Of a stretch of 64,000 bases of DNA, positions 9,256-17,921 are shown one piece after another. The notes below the pieces were generated by a model, which was given only the letters and a program-made list of their open reading frames with translations, had not been told where the DNA came from and made no database searches. The DNA is taken from positions 1,867,317 through 1,931,316 of the forward strand of contig NZ_AHCB03000005.1 in the NCBI RefSeq assembly GCF_000238335.3. The letters are read 5' to 3'. Position numbers and translations under genes: made by a program. How positions within the stretch are numbered: position 1 is the stretch's first letter; every line of letters begins with the position of its first letter. Origin of the DNA: Pseudoalteromonas marina (GTDB lineage: Bacteria; Pseudomonadota; Gammaproteobacteria; Enterobacterales; Alteromonadaceae).

Positions 9256-11223
9256 ATGGCTTGGCAAAGTGAACTACTCAGTAAATTAGATTTCACCGCA
9301 AAACAGTGTTTTATTATTTCAGATCCTGAAAACCTTTGTTTTGAACCATTTATTGACGCACAGTTTGAAGAATCAAAAATAGAGCTTATAGATTATAGCG
9401 ACCCTGTGTCGTTAAGGTTGGTATATGAGAATTGGCTTGAAGAGCAAAACAGCAAGGCATTAATCATTAGATGTGCTGAAATTGATGAAAACTATATTCC
9501 TTTTGATATCTCGTTAAACGCACAAAGCGTAAATTTTCATATCAATGAAATAATACCAGAGCTAGAGAACGAAACACTTCGAAGCCTTTCTCCTATTTAC
9601 TTCCAGCCAATTAAGGAAGCCATTTCAAACTATCGACCAGGCAAGCTGGGAAGAATTGCTAGTTTAGATTTTTTGTTAAGGCATATCTATAAGATTGCCC
9701 CTGAGATAATACAATCTGAAGTAGATTTAGTTCGATTACTCATCCAAAAGCATTACCTTAGTGGTGATATGCCAGAAGTAATTGAGCAAAGGTTAATTGC
9801 TTTATTAGAGCTAAATAGTGCTTTCAACGGTTGGGATTTTGATAGGTTATTGCCAAATAAGGCTGAGTTTTTTGAGTTTCTGCAAGCTCAATGGGGGCTA
9901 TATCTTCAAACACTAGTACCTGTGCAAGAAATTAAAGAGCCTTCATGGCCTCAAGGTAAACTAATTGTGCCGTTTGAAGATCAGGATATTCAAGTTTATG
10001 TTGATAATTTATTCAGTGATGGTTTGCTAAAACCTATAGATTTAAAAGGAGTACCACAAGAACACTGGGCCTCTATAGGTGTTGCTAGTGATGAAGGTTT
10101 CTCTGAATTAAAGCGTTTTTCTCATTTGCTCTCTCGTTTAAATAAAGTGTTTTCAAATGTAGAGGTTAATGAGCAAAACGCGGACTTTTGGGGAGAGCAT
10201 GCATTTGAGCTTGGTATGCTGAATGCGTTAAGCCACAAAATAGAAAAGTTACTCCCTTCAGATCTTACATCATTAAAGCGCCTAAACGATAAAGTAGATA
10301 ATACGTTTGAGCAGTGGTTACTAGATAAGTTTGGTAGTTTGATTTCGTTACCCTCGATTCGCCACCCTAATATGTTGCATAAAATCCCTGACTGGTTAAA
10401 TCGTAAGGTACAGGATGAACAAAAAGTTTGCTTGCTCGTTATGGATGGAATGGGCTTTCAGCAGTGGGCATTGTTTAGAGAGTCTTTGAACTCATGTTCA
10501 AGAGTGACAATGGAAGAACATTATAGTTTTGCTTGGGTCCCCACTATTACCTCAATTTCTCGACAGTCGATGTTTTCGGGTAAAAAACCTTATTTTTATG
10601 CTGATTCGCTTTTAACAACATCAAAAGAAGGTAAGCTGTGGCAAGCATATTGGGAAGACCATGGTTTAACTAGCAAAGAAGTGTTGTATGCAAAAAAAGT
10701 TGAAGATAGAGCTACTAATGAATCGTTTAATGACTTGATATCTGATCGCCATATTATGGCTGCTGGCTTAGTCATCAATTTCGTTGATGAGCAAATGCAT
10801 GGTATGAAAAACGGAATGTCTGGTTTAAATGCTGTAGTGTCAAATTGGATTAAAACTTGGAGGTTTGCAGAAAAAATTAACATTTTACTAGATGCAGGTT
10901 ATGAAGTGATTGTTACTGCTGATCACGGTAATCAAGAGGCTATAGGCTGTGGTGCATTACGGGAAGGTGTAAAGGCTGAAACCAAAGGTGAGCGAGTTAG
11001 AATCTATGATTCAGAAAATGCAGCTACTAGTTCTAATGACCTTTTAGACGGGAAAGTGCTAAAATGGCCCGGCAAGAAATATGGCTTACCTGAAGGACGA
11101 TTTCCATTAGTAAGTAAAGGAACTCATGCGTTTGTAAAAGAAGGGAACAAAATTGTTGGGCATGGTGGTATCAGCTTACACGAAGTAGTTGTACCGTTAG
11201 CCGTTATAAAAAGAAAGTTGTAA
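9256..11223 (+). CDS. pglZ: BREX type 3 alkaline-phosphatase-superfamily protein PglZ
   Basis: PglZ is the hallmark gene of BREX systems and belongs to the alkaline phosphatase superfamily. Metal-site elements are visible in the C-terminal half: CLLVMDGMGFQQW (about residues 392-404), the nucleophile region PTITSISRQSMFSG (about 431-444), TADHGNQE (about 554-561) and a late HGGISLHE (about 635-642). The N-terminal ~350 residues are helical and unassigned. It starts only 3 bases after the helicase stop, with an AAAGGGAT ribosome site in the end of that gene, and the next gene begins 5 bases after its stop. All expected motifs are intact, so the phosphatase module looks functional. Confidence 0.88.
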   Translation: MAWQSELLSKLDFTAKQCFIISDPENLCFEPFIDAQFEESKIELIDYSDPVSLRLVYENWLEEQNSKALIIRCAEIDENYIPFDISLNAQSVNFHINEIIPELENETLRSLSPIYFQPIKEAISNYRPGKLGRIASLDFLLRHIYKIAPEIIQSEVDLVRLLIQKHYLSGDMPEVIEQRLIALLELNSAFNGWDFDRLLPNKAEFFEFLQAQWGLYLQTLVPVQEIKEPSWPQGKLIVPFEDQDIQVYVDNLFSDGLLKPIDLKGVPQEHWASIGVASDEGFSELKRFSHLLSRLNKVFSNVEVNEQNADFWGEHAFELGMLNALSHKIEKLLPSDLTSLKRLNDKVDNTFEQWLLDKFGSLISLPSIRHPNMLHKIPDWLNRKVQDEQKVCLLVMDGMGFQQWALFRESLNSCSRVTMEEHYSFAWVPTITSISRQSMFSGKKPYFYADSLLTTSKEGKLWQAYWEDHGLTSKEVLYAKKVEDRATNESFNDLISDRHIMAAGLVINFVDEQMHGMKNGMSGLNAVVSNWIKTWRFAEKINILLDAGYEVIVTADHGNQEAIGCGALREGVKAETKGERVRIYDSENAATSSNDLLDGKVLKWPGKKYGLPEGRFPLVSKGTHAFVKEGNKIVGHGGISLHEVVVPLAVIKRKL

Positions 11224-11228
11224 TAGAT

Positions 11229-11939
11229 ATGTCTAAAAGGGTTAATTATAGTCGTCATATTGAGGCTCATTGGTTAGATCAAACGGCACTTTGGGTTGCC
11301 GAAGGGTTAAACAAACAAGAATTGCACGACAAAATTAATTCAATGCTTTCACCGTTGATTAACTGCAAGGTTAATTTGGGGAAAACACGAAATCAATTAA
11401 CATCATTGTGGTTTGATAAGAACGAAAATGTCAGTAGTGAGTTCTCAGCATTCGCAGTTGATTACGTGAAAGAGAGTCATGATATTCCTCTTGTTATTCA
11501 TTGGGGGTTATTAATTGCGAAAAAGAAATTCTTTGCTGATGTAGCTCGATTTATTGGACGAAATTCAAAGTTTAATGACTCATTTACATATGCTCAAGTA
11601 CAAAAGCGAATGGTTGAGTTATACGGTGATACTGAAACAGTAAAACGTGGGCTGCGCTCTGTATTGAAGACTATGGTTGATTTTGGAGTTTTGCTACGAA
11701 GCAACTCCAGAAGTTACCAAGTAAATCAAAATAATTTGGCAGTACCTAAAAAATTAATGAACTGGTTATTATGCGCTTTACTATTTAGTGAAGACGTAAT
11801 AAGCAGAACACTATCAGATATTATTGATGATGCAATTTGGTTTCCATTTGAGATTAGTATCGAGCCAGAAGACATTGATAAGCAATGGTTTGAAGTGCAT
11901 CAGCAAGGATATGAGCTGATGTTGTTTAGAAAGAAATAA
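11229..11939 (+). CDS. BrxA-like protein, copy 1
   Basis: The 236-residue protein resembles the BrxA/DUF1819 family: a small helical N-terminal domain (RHIEAHWLDQTALWVAEG) followed by a winged-helix-like segment (YGDTETVKRGLRSVLKTM, about residues 137-154). BrxA proteins are small DNA-binding components of BREX. The next gene is clearly a diverged paralogue: the RH-E--WL-QTA-WVA-G start, the HWG---AK--FF block, the YGDT-T-KR block and the WFPFE block are all shared. It begins 5 bases after pglZ, so it belongs to the same transcript. The family call comes from size, motif pattern and position, and a profile search would settle it. Confidence 0.62.
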   Translation: MSKRVNYSRHIEAHWLDQTALWVAEGLNKQELHDKINSMLSPLINCKVNLGKTRNQLTSLWFDKNENVSSEFSAFAVDYVKESHDIPLVIHWGLLIAKKKFFADVARFIGRNSKFNDSFTYAQVQKRMVELYGDTETVKRGLRSVLKTMVDFGVLLRSNSRSYQVNQNNLAVPKKLMNWLLCALLFSEDVISRTLSDIIDDAIWFPFEISIEPEDIDKQWFEVHQQGYELMLFRKK

Positions 11940-11957
11940 TAAAATAAGAGAATTAAT

Positions 11958-12665
11958 TTGAAAGTATCAATTGGTTTTAATCGACATTTAGAGTCGAACT
12001 GGCTTGCTCAAACAGCATCTTGGGTGGCAAATGGAATTGAAGGTAAAGAGCTAAAGGATAAAATTGATACTTTACTAACTCCTGATTTTACAAGCCAAGT
12101 GGCTAAAGACAAAACACGTAATTTACTTTTCGGTATTTGGAGTAAATTACCCAAACATATCCCCAATGATTTTCAACGAGATGCAGCTAATTTACTGATG
12201 GAATATAGTGAATTGAACTTAGTTTTTCACTGGGGGATGATGCTTGCAAAGTACCCTTTCTTTAAATCTGTAGTTGAACAAATTGGTCGTTTAACCAAGT
12301 TAAATGACTCTTTTTTATATTCTCAACTTGAACAGCGAATTACCGAGAATTATGGTGATACTTCAACAATCAAAAGAAGTATGCAGTTTGTAGTAAGAAC
12401 GTTGATGAACTTGGAATTACTAGCTAACCCTAAGCAAGGTATATATCAACTTAGAAAGCCTATTCAAGTTAATAATCCATCAATAAAAGCTTGGTTAATA
12501 GAAGCAAGTGTTTATTCTGAACAAGTAACAAGTCGAAGCTTAACTGCCATTAACGATGAAAATGTTTGGTTCCCATTTGAGCTATATTTTGATGAGAATG
12601 ATCTGAGTCAAAATGATCGTCTTGAAGCTCATCACCAAGCCGCTGATGTGATAGTGTTTGTTTAG
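11958..12665 (+). CDS. BrxA-like protein, copy 2 (diverged tandem paralogue)
   Basis: This 235-residue protein is paralogous to the preceding gene. Shared blocks are the N-terminal RHLE-NWLAQTASWVA, a central HWGMMLAK, YGDTSTIKRS and the C-terminal WFPFE. I estimate identity at about one third by eye. It starts with TTG at 11958, preceded by AAGAG seven bases upstream, and no ATG gives a better match to the paralogue start. It is the last gene of the BREX operon, 18 bases after copy 1. Two BrxA-like genes in a row are not the standard type 3 layout as I know it. They may act as a heterodimer or recognise different targets, but that is inference. Confidence 0.6.
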   Translation: MKVSIGFNRHLESNWLAQTASWVANGIEGKELKDKIDTLLTPDFTSQVAKDKTRNLLFGIWSKLPKHIPNDFQRDAANLLMEYSELNLVFHWGMMLAKYPFFKSVVEQIGRLTKLNDSFLYSQLEQRITENYGDTSTIKRSMQFVVRTLMNLELLANPKQGIYQLRKPIQVNNPSIKAWLIEASVYSEQVTSRSLTAINDENVWFPFELYFDENDLSQNDRLEAHHQAADVIVFV

Positions 12666-12743
12666 AAGCACCGCACACCTGACTATAAAATAATAGTTCT
12701 AGAATTTGTAATTTGACTTCACAATATAAGCATGAGTAGATGG

Positions 12744-13106
12744 ATGAGTAAAAGAGTTTGGATCCGATCTGGCGTACCACACACAGGTTGGGAGCATGTC
12801 AGAGATATGGAAAATGACACTCCTGATGGCATTTGCGAGATGTGAGGCCAGAAAAACATTAAATATTTCGATGTTTTGATACACGATAATTATGAGGGTG
12901 AGATAAAAGTTGGAAAAGACTGTTCATCTATAATGAGCTATCCAGGCAAGAATGGTTTCCGCTGGCCAGGCACAGACATTCTTATATTAGAAAATGAAGA
13001 TACTAAACAGTTTGGTATTATTAAAGATGGTAAACCCTACCCAGAAAGGTTTTCATCATTAAAAGAGGCCCAAAATTGGGCAATAGATAATAAAATCTAT
13101 CTATAG
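12744..13106 (+). pseudogene. small CxxC-containing protein gene interrupted by in-frame TGA at the second cysteine
   Basis: A single reading frame runs from ATG 12744 to TAG 13106 except for TGA at 12843-12845 (codon 34). The residues before it are GICEM and those after are GQKNIKYFDVLIHDNY, then EIKVGKDCSSIM. I recognise this as the common C-x-x-C-G---H/I-Y-HV--H-------VG--C pattern of small zinc-binding hypothetical proteins, in which the TGA position is a cysteine. Part 2 (SSIMSYPGKNGFRWPGTDI onward to YL) is intact and continues in frame. The simplest reading is a point mutation (TGT/TGC to TGA) in a gene starting to decay. Selenocysteine is the alternative and is discussed in the findings. 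A TTG at 12876 could only restart a fragment and has no ribosome site. Confidence 0.65.
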
Positions 13107-13162
13107 TTTCAGCGTTACATAGTTGATAACTAGGTCCTGTAAGGTAAAGAACTAGAATCAAT

Positions 13163-13465
13163 TCAAAGCCAATGCTCAGGAATTTGTAAGTCGAACGATT
13201 TAGCTGCATATCTGAGCATTGAAATGATTTCTTTATGCCTGAACTGATCGTAAGCTTGACTTTTATTCTTCAGTTCTACTAGCTTTTTTAATTCAGGCAA
13301 GTTGAACATATTCAATTTATATAAGTTACCCCAGGTAGCTTCTCCAAATAGATTATAGATAATTTCTGTTCCATCACGCTCACTAGCTAAGCGCTTTTCG
13401 CCAGTTATTAGCGAGACAGCTTTTTCAGCTTCATCTCTGCTATCGTAGGTATTTAGTTGTTTCAT
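13163..13465 (-). CDS. hypothetical protein, 100 residues
   Basis: I do not recognise this family. The start is well supported: ATG at 13465 is preceded on the minus strand by AAGGA five bases upstream. The sequence is charged and soluble, with no signal peptide or membrane segment. The N-terminal part (YDSRDEAEKAVSLITGE) looks like a small alpha/beta unit and the C-terminal half is helical. It converges with the TGA-interrupted gene. It is accessory island cargo; no function can be proposed. Confidence 0.6.
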   Translation of the reverse strand: MKQLNTYDSRDEAEKAVSLITGEKRLASERDGTEIIYNLFGEATWGNLYKLNMFNLPELKKLVELKNKSQAYDQFRHKEIISMLRYAAKSFDLQIPEHWL

Positions 13466-13705
13466 TTTTATCCTTATAGCCCTACATCACATTAAAAATA
13501 TTCCTAACCAATATAGCTTACTCCAATGTCTAACAAAGCCAGAATGAACTTTGTAAGCTACATACACTATGTATTCTATTATTTTTCGATGGATTACCAA
13601 AGCAACTCTACTACTTCAGTTGATATAAACCATTCAAAAAAACATACTTTAAAGTAAATGAAGCTATATGACCTTGAAATATTAATAAATTAGCGAGACT
13701 AAATC

Positions 13706-15421
13706 ATGGATGGCAAAGTAAATAGAAACAGATTAACTCTTGAAGAGTTTATAGAACGTGGTAATAAGTGCCATAAGAATAAATATAACTACTCAAAAGC
13801 AACGCTTATTGATACTAGCTCAAATGTTATTGTAATTTGCCCTGAACATGGGGATTTTGAAGTAAACGCTAAACGCCACTACTCTGCATCTTCTGGCTGT
13901 CCGTCCTGTACAAATTATATCAAAAATGACCTTAATAAATTTATTGAGAGAGCTCGATTAATCCACGGTGATAAATACGATTACTCAAAAAGTATTTATG
14001 TCGCTTCCAGTAAAAAGCTTAAAGTTATATGCCCTTTACATGGAGAGTTCGAGGTTACCCCATCTTTACACTACGGTCCAAGAAAAGTAGGTTGTACGGC
14101 TTGTTCAGGTAAAAGGAAACTTACAAACAGTGACTTTATAGAACGCTCAAAAGCTATTCATGGTGATATATATCAATATGAAAATACAAGGTATGAAGCA
14201 AGTAACAAAAAGGTAACTATAACCTGCCCTACCCATGGCGATTTTAATATTAGAGCCAGTGATCATATTGGTGGCCCTAAGAGAGGCTGCAGTGAATGTA
14301 AAAAGTTAAACTCGGGCGCTGCTAATACTGGTGTAATGAATACTGGTAAATTTATTGAACTATCAAAAAAAGTACATGGCAATAAGTATATTTACGATAA
14401 ATCAGCTTACATTACAGCAAAGAAAAAAATAACCATTATTTGTCCAGAACATGGTGATTTCTCGATGCTCCCTAGCTCGCACTATTCAAAAAACCAAGGT
14501 TGTGGTGCTTGTGGAGGCAGAGCTGGTATCAATACAGAAGGGTTTATAGGAAAATCAGTATTGTTATTTAAAGATAGATTTGATTATTCTAAAACCCATT
14601 ATGTTAATGCAAAACGTAAAGTAACTTTAATATGTAAAGAACATGGAGAGTTTCAAGTTCAACCCAACAACCACCTTGCTGGAAATGGTGGCTGTATGTA
14701 TTGTTCTGGCCGAGGTGATATTGACAATGAAAACTTGATAGCACGCCTCAAAACAAGCTTAGGTGAGCAACATGATTTTTCAAAGGTTCACTATAAAGGC
14801 AGGAATGAGAAAATAACTGTAATTTGCCCTACCCATGGTGAATTTTCGGGATTTCCTCAGGTATTGATTAAAAATCAAGGCTGTCCTAAATGTAATGAGT
14901 ATACGAAAGACGATTTTGTTAAAAAGGCACTTTTAGTGCACGAAGGCCAATACGATTATTCAAACACAGTGTATATATCCTCAAGGATAAAGCTGGAAAT
15001 AAATTGCCCCCGCCATGGTTTCTTTGAACAAGACGCTAAAAGTCATTTAGAAGGTAAAGGTTGTCCTACTTGTGGAGTAGAAAAAAATATTCTAGCTAAC
15101 AGAGACCCTGATGATTTCTGCTTACTCTACTATCTAAAGCTTGAATATAAAGGCTATTTCTTTTGGAAAATAGGAATAACTACACGAGATGTTGAGCAAC
15201 GGTATCACTTACTACATCGTGATAATGTCACGATTATTGATACACAAATTCTAGAAACAACAATTGGTAAGGCAATCAACGCTGAAAATAATTTTATAAG
15301 GGAATATGAGGAATATTTAGAATACAGAGGTCATATTTTAAAGCACGCAAAAGGTGGAACTGAAACTTTTTCTATTGATGTACTGCTATCAAACAACAAA
15401 GAGCTATCTGATTTTCTGTAA
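13706..15421 (+). CDS. seven DUF723-like zinc repeats with C-terminal GIY-YIG-like nuclease domain
   Basis: This 571-residue protein is built of seven repeats of about 60 residues (residues ~10-460). Each follows the pattern F-I-x-x-(A/S)-x-x-x-H-G-x-x-Y-x-Y-S-K, then an ICPxHGxF beta hairpin, then GCPxC-type cysteine pairs. This is the DUF723 pattern, known mainly from phage proteins and homing-endonuclease-like proteins. The C-terminal ~100 residues contain LYYLKL, then FFWKIGIT and an R shortly after, and a late glutamate (AENNFIREYEEYL), resembling the catalytic core of GIY-YIG/T5orf172 nucleases. The probable role is sequence-specific DNA binding through the repeats and cleavage by the tail. 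The ribosome site is weak (GCGAGA). It lies in the island between decayed genes but is itself intact. The nuclease call is by motif only. Confidence 0.65.
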   Translation: MDGKVNRNRLTLEEFIERGNKCHKNKYNYSKATLIDTSSNVIVICPEHGDFEVNAKRHYSASSGCPSCTNYIKNDLNKFIERARLIHGDKYDYSKSIYVASSKKLKVICPLHGEFEVTPSLHYGPRKVGCTACSGKRKLTNSDFIERSKAIHGDIYQYENTRYEASNKKVTITCPTHGDFNIRASDHIGGPKRGCSECKKLNSGAANTGVMNTGKFIELSKKVHGNKYIYDKSAYITAKKKITIICPEHGDFSMLPSSHYSKNQGCGACGGRAGINTEGFIGKSVLLFKDRFDYSKTHYVNAKRKVTLICKEHGEFQVQPNNHLAGNGGCMYCSGRGDIDNENLIARLKTSLGEQHDFSKVHYKGRNEKITVICPTHGEFSGFPQVLIKNQGCPKCNEYTKDDFVKKALLVHEGQYDYSNTVYISSRIKLEINCPRHGFFEQDAKSHLEGKGCPTCGVEKNILANRDPDDFCLLYYLKLEYKGYFFWKIGITTRDVEQRYHLLHRDNVTIIDTQILETTIGKAINAENNFIREYEEYLEYRGHILKHAKGGTETFSIDVLLSNNKELSDFL

Positions 15422-15433
15422 TGGTTTCTAAAT

Positions 15434-15462
15434 GCTCACTAACTTAATTCATGTTAGTGAGC
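15434..15462 (+). terminator. 10-bp perfect hairpin after the DUF723 gene
   Basis: GCTCACTAAC at 15434-15443 pairs perfectly with GTTAGTGAGC at 15453-15462 around a 9-base loop, starting 12 bases after the DUF723 gene stop. The downstream run is only partly T-rich, so efficiency as an intrinsic terminator is uncertain. Confidence 0.5.
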
Positions 15463-15515
15463 GTTGATATGTATTAATTTACCCTGAGGTTGAAAATTTA
15501 AAATCCGTCTGTTAA

Positions 15516-15767
15516 TTAATTTTGGTAATGGTCTTCACAAACAGGGTTATCTTGCAGATAACGCACTGCAGGCTTTTCGCAAAACTCGCATTCAGTACCT
15601 TTTGGTACCGTGTTTTCATCACAATTAGGGCAACTATCAAGCTTATAATTAAACTTGTAATCGCACACTTCACACTCAATTAAGTCATCTTCGCAATCAG
15701 GACAGTTATCAAAGACATCCAAATCAAATTTTAATTTACACTCGCTACATTCTACTAAATCGCTCAT
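15516..15767 (-). CDS. small multi-zinc-ribbon protein, 83 residues
   Basis: Almost the whole protein is zinc-ligand motifs: CSECKLKFD...NCPDC, then CEVCDYKFN...SCPNC, then CEFCEKPAV...PVCEDH. The first two are tandem copies of one rubredoxin-like or zinc-ribbon unit and the last is a single degenerate unit ending in C--H. It is strongly acidic with no membrane segment. The start is supported by CAGGGA upstream of ATG 15767. It could be a zinc-binding adaptor or protein-protein interaction module. No function is known to me and its island neighbours are also zinc-rich. Confidence 0.6.
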   Translation of the reverse strand: MSDLVECSECKLKFDLDVFDNCPDCEDDLIECEVCDYKFNYKLDSCPNCDENTVPKGTECEFCEKPAVRYLQDNPVCEDHYQN

Positions 15768-15844
15768 ATTCCCTGCTTAATTTTATTAATTTAAATAGCA
15801 ATGTACCTTTTTAAGTACATTCAGTAAAGCCATGATATTGTTGT

Positions 15845-16509
15845 TTAATTAAGCAATTCTTTTATCAATACAGAACCTAGCTGGCGTGTATTAAACGGAT
15901 TCCCGTTGCCATTTAAAATTGAAATCCCTAACTCTTTAGCAATATCACGCAAGTAAGGCTAACTGGGTGTTACAAGCTCGTCATTTAAAAACACTTCAAT
16001 AGTGCCGTTTTCAAGCTCCACCAATTTGTAGTTATTCCATATAACTTCTTTTACATTTAATAATATACGTGGCTTAACTGGTGCGTTTATTAACTTACTC
16101 ATTTTAATACAGCTTTTTCCCGTTACTGCATCACTCATTAGTTTTTTAGCTTCTTCAACGGGCGCATCTAATAAAGTTTCACTTGCATCTCATCTGTATT
16201 GATTCTTAAAATAATTATACGATCAACCAAGTTTAGCGTATTAGTATTAAAGCTTATATGGCCACCTGTAAGCATTCTACCTGTTGTTTTGACTGATATA
16301 CGCTCGCCACTACTTGATACAACATCGTACCCCGCCTGGTTAACCTCTGTTGCCATGCGTCTATTTGTTATAAGTGCGGCGTAAAGCTCCCCAATTCTAC
16401 CTGTTAAATGTCTAAGCTCTGTTGCAGGTACATCCCAACTTAACTCCCTTTCTAACCAGCTCATTGCCTCACCCAGCGACTGAATGATTTGCATTTGCGT
16501 TAAAGCCAT
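15845..16509 (-). pseudogene. DUF6998-like gene broken by one frameshift and one nonsense codon
   Basis: The N-terminal 110 residues (MALTQMQIIQSLGEAMSW..., GRIGELYAAL, YDVVSSSGERISVKT, VDRIIILRI) read from ATG 16509 to about 16182. The frame then shifts: a missing base near 16180-16182 restores a continuation reading TLLDAPVEEAKKLM and onward to 15845. In that second frame a TAG at 15959-15961 interrupts the sequence ...NDELVTPS / PYLRDIAKELGISILN, and the gene ends with FNTRQLGSVLIKELLN. Joined, the pieces make one protein of about 220 residues resembling a family I know as DUF6998-type hypothetical proteins (name from memory). Two independent lesions mean it is a true pseudogene. It sits directly downstream of the integrase start region, a common place for island cargo. 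Confidence 0.72.
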
Positions 16510-16530
16510 TTTATATCCTTATTTTATCTT

Positions 16531-17772
16531 CTAACCAACTTTTAAAAGGTGCTTATGTCCTGATACCGACAATGAACCTTGAGATGCCTTTGCTATATGC
16601 TCACTCCACCAGCTCATCAACTCTCTACGTTTTTCTATATATTCAGCTCTATTATAAGCAGAACGAACCTGGTTTTTATCTACATGTGCCAGTGCGGCTT
16701 CTATTATATCTGGGTTAAACTCATGCTCATTTAATGTGGTGCTACCAAGCGAGCGCAAGCCATGGCTTACTAAACGGCCCTCAAACCCCATGCGCTTTAA
16801 AGCCATATTAGCTGTCTCATTGTTGATATGAGTTCTCGGGTTTCTGTCTGACGGAAAAACAAAGTCTCTATGCCCTGAAATTGGTTTTATTGATTCTAAT
16901 AACTCTATAGCTTGATTTGATAGAGGAATGGCATGCTCTCTGCGCTTTTTCATTCGTTCAGCTGGGATAATCCATAGTTTATTCTCAAAATCAATTTCAT
17001 CCCAACGGGTACCGGCCGCTTCACCTGGGCGGGTAAGAGTATGTAACTGCCATTCAATCAAAAAGCGGGTTACTCGTTTAATTGACGCCGTTGCAAGCGT
17101 TTGCATCAATTCAGGCAGCTCTTCTGGTTTTAACGAAGGCATGTTTTGTTTTTGCGGCTTTTTAAATGTTTCTTTTATTCCAGCAAGCGGATTAGCTTGA
17201 ATATAACCACTATTAACTGCGTAGGTCATAACTTGGTTTAATCGTTGGCTTAAACGCTTAACTGTTTCTAGAGTACCTTTAGCCTCTATAGGCCTTAATA
17301 TTTTTATTACTTGTGGTGCGTTAATTTTGCCAATAGGATATTTACCAATAACCGGCAGTATATGGTTATTTAACGATCGCCAAATATCTTCGCCATGAGC
17401 TTGCGTAAAATCAGGCTTTTTAACATCAAACCACTCTAAAGCTACTTTATTTAGTGTTAACTCTTCTTGAGCCCGTTTAAAAGCTAAGGTTTCATCTCTA
17501 TGCTCTTTTGGATCAGTCCCTAAAGCAACTAGTTCTCTGGCTTGTTGCGCTAACTTTCTGGCATTTACAATAGATACATCTGGGTACTTGCCTAATCCCA
17601 TGTTGACACGCTTTTTTGTGATTGGATGGTAGTAATTAAAGTTCCAGAGCTTAGAGCCACTCTTTCTAACTTTTACTTGTAGGCCGTTACCATCGGATAA
17701 AATTATATCTTTATCCTCTGCTTTTACTTTTTTTAACGCTGTATCGGTAAGCTGCTTGGCTGATCTTGCCAT
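16531..17772 (-). CDS. P4-type tyrosine integrase
   Basis: Site-specific tyrosine recombinase that integrates the island. The N-terminal DUF4102-like arm-binding domain is present (ALKKVKAEDKDIILSDGNGL onward), followed by a core-binding domain and the catalytic domain with R248 (LTRPGEA), H337-x-x-R340 (SHGLRS), H363 (LAHVDK) and the nucleophile Y373 (RSAYNRA). At 413 residues it has the normal length for P4-family enzymes. The gene starts 188 bases from the 3' end of tRNA-Ser and reads away from it, the classic arrangement for islands inserted in tRNA 3' ends. All catalytic residues are intact, so the island may still be mobile if its other att site and an excisionase exist outside the window. 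Confidence 0.9.
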   Translation of the reverse strand: MARSAKQLTDTALKKVKAEDKDIILSDGNGLQVKVRKSGSKLWNFNYYHPITKKRVNMGLGKYPDVSIVNARKLAQQARELVALGTDPKEHRDETLAFKRAQEELTLNKVALEWFDVKKPDFTQAHGEDIWRSLNNHILPVIGKYPIGKINAPQVIKILRPIEAKGTLETVKRLSQRLNQVMTYAVNSGYIQANPLAGIKETFKKPQKQNMPSLKPEELPELMQTLATASIKRVTRFLIEWQLHTLTRPGEAAGTRWDEIDFENKLWIIPAERMKKRREHAIPLSNQAIELLESIKPISGHRDFVFPSDRNPRTHINNETANMALKRMGFEGRLVSHGLRSLGSTTLNEHEFNPDIIEAALAHVDKNQVRSAYNRAEYIEKRRELMSWWSEHIAKASQGSLSVSGHKHLLKVG

Positions 17773-17921
17773 AAAAAATGAACCCCACTCAAATTTAGTA
17801 TTCTTTTATTATGGCAGCTTATTCAAGGAATACCATTTTAGATACTAAAGCTTTGAGCTTGGATGAAACAGCCTGGGACAGAGTGACACTCTAAGCTATT
17901 GATTTTAAATAGTTAAAGGCA

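Noticed and set aside
12843..12877. SECIS element after the in-frame TGA
   Set aside because: A 7-bp stem exists, but the loop lacks the features bound by SelB, so I treat the gene as broken, not as a selenoprotein.
12550..12884. Minus-strand ORFs across the end of the BREX operon
   Set aside because: They overlap the better supported BrxA-like gene and the TGA-interrupted gene and have no start signals.
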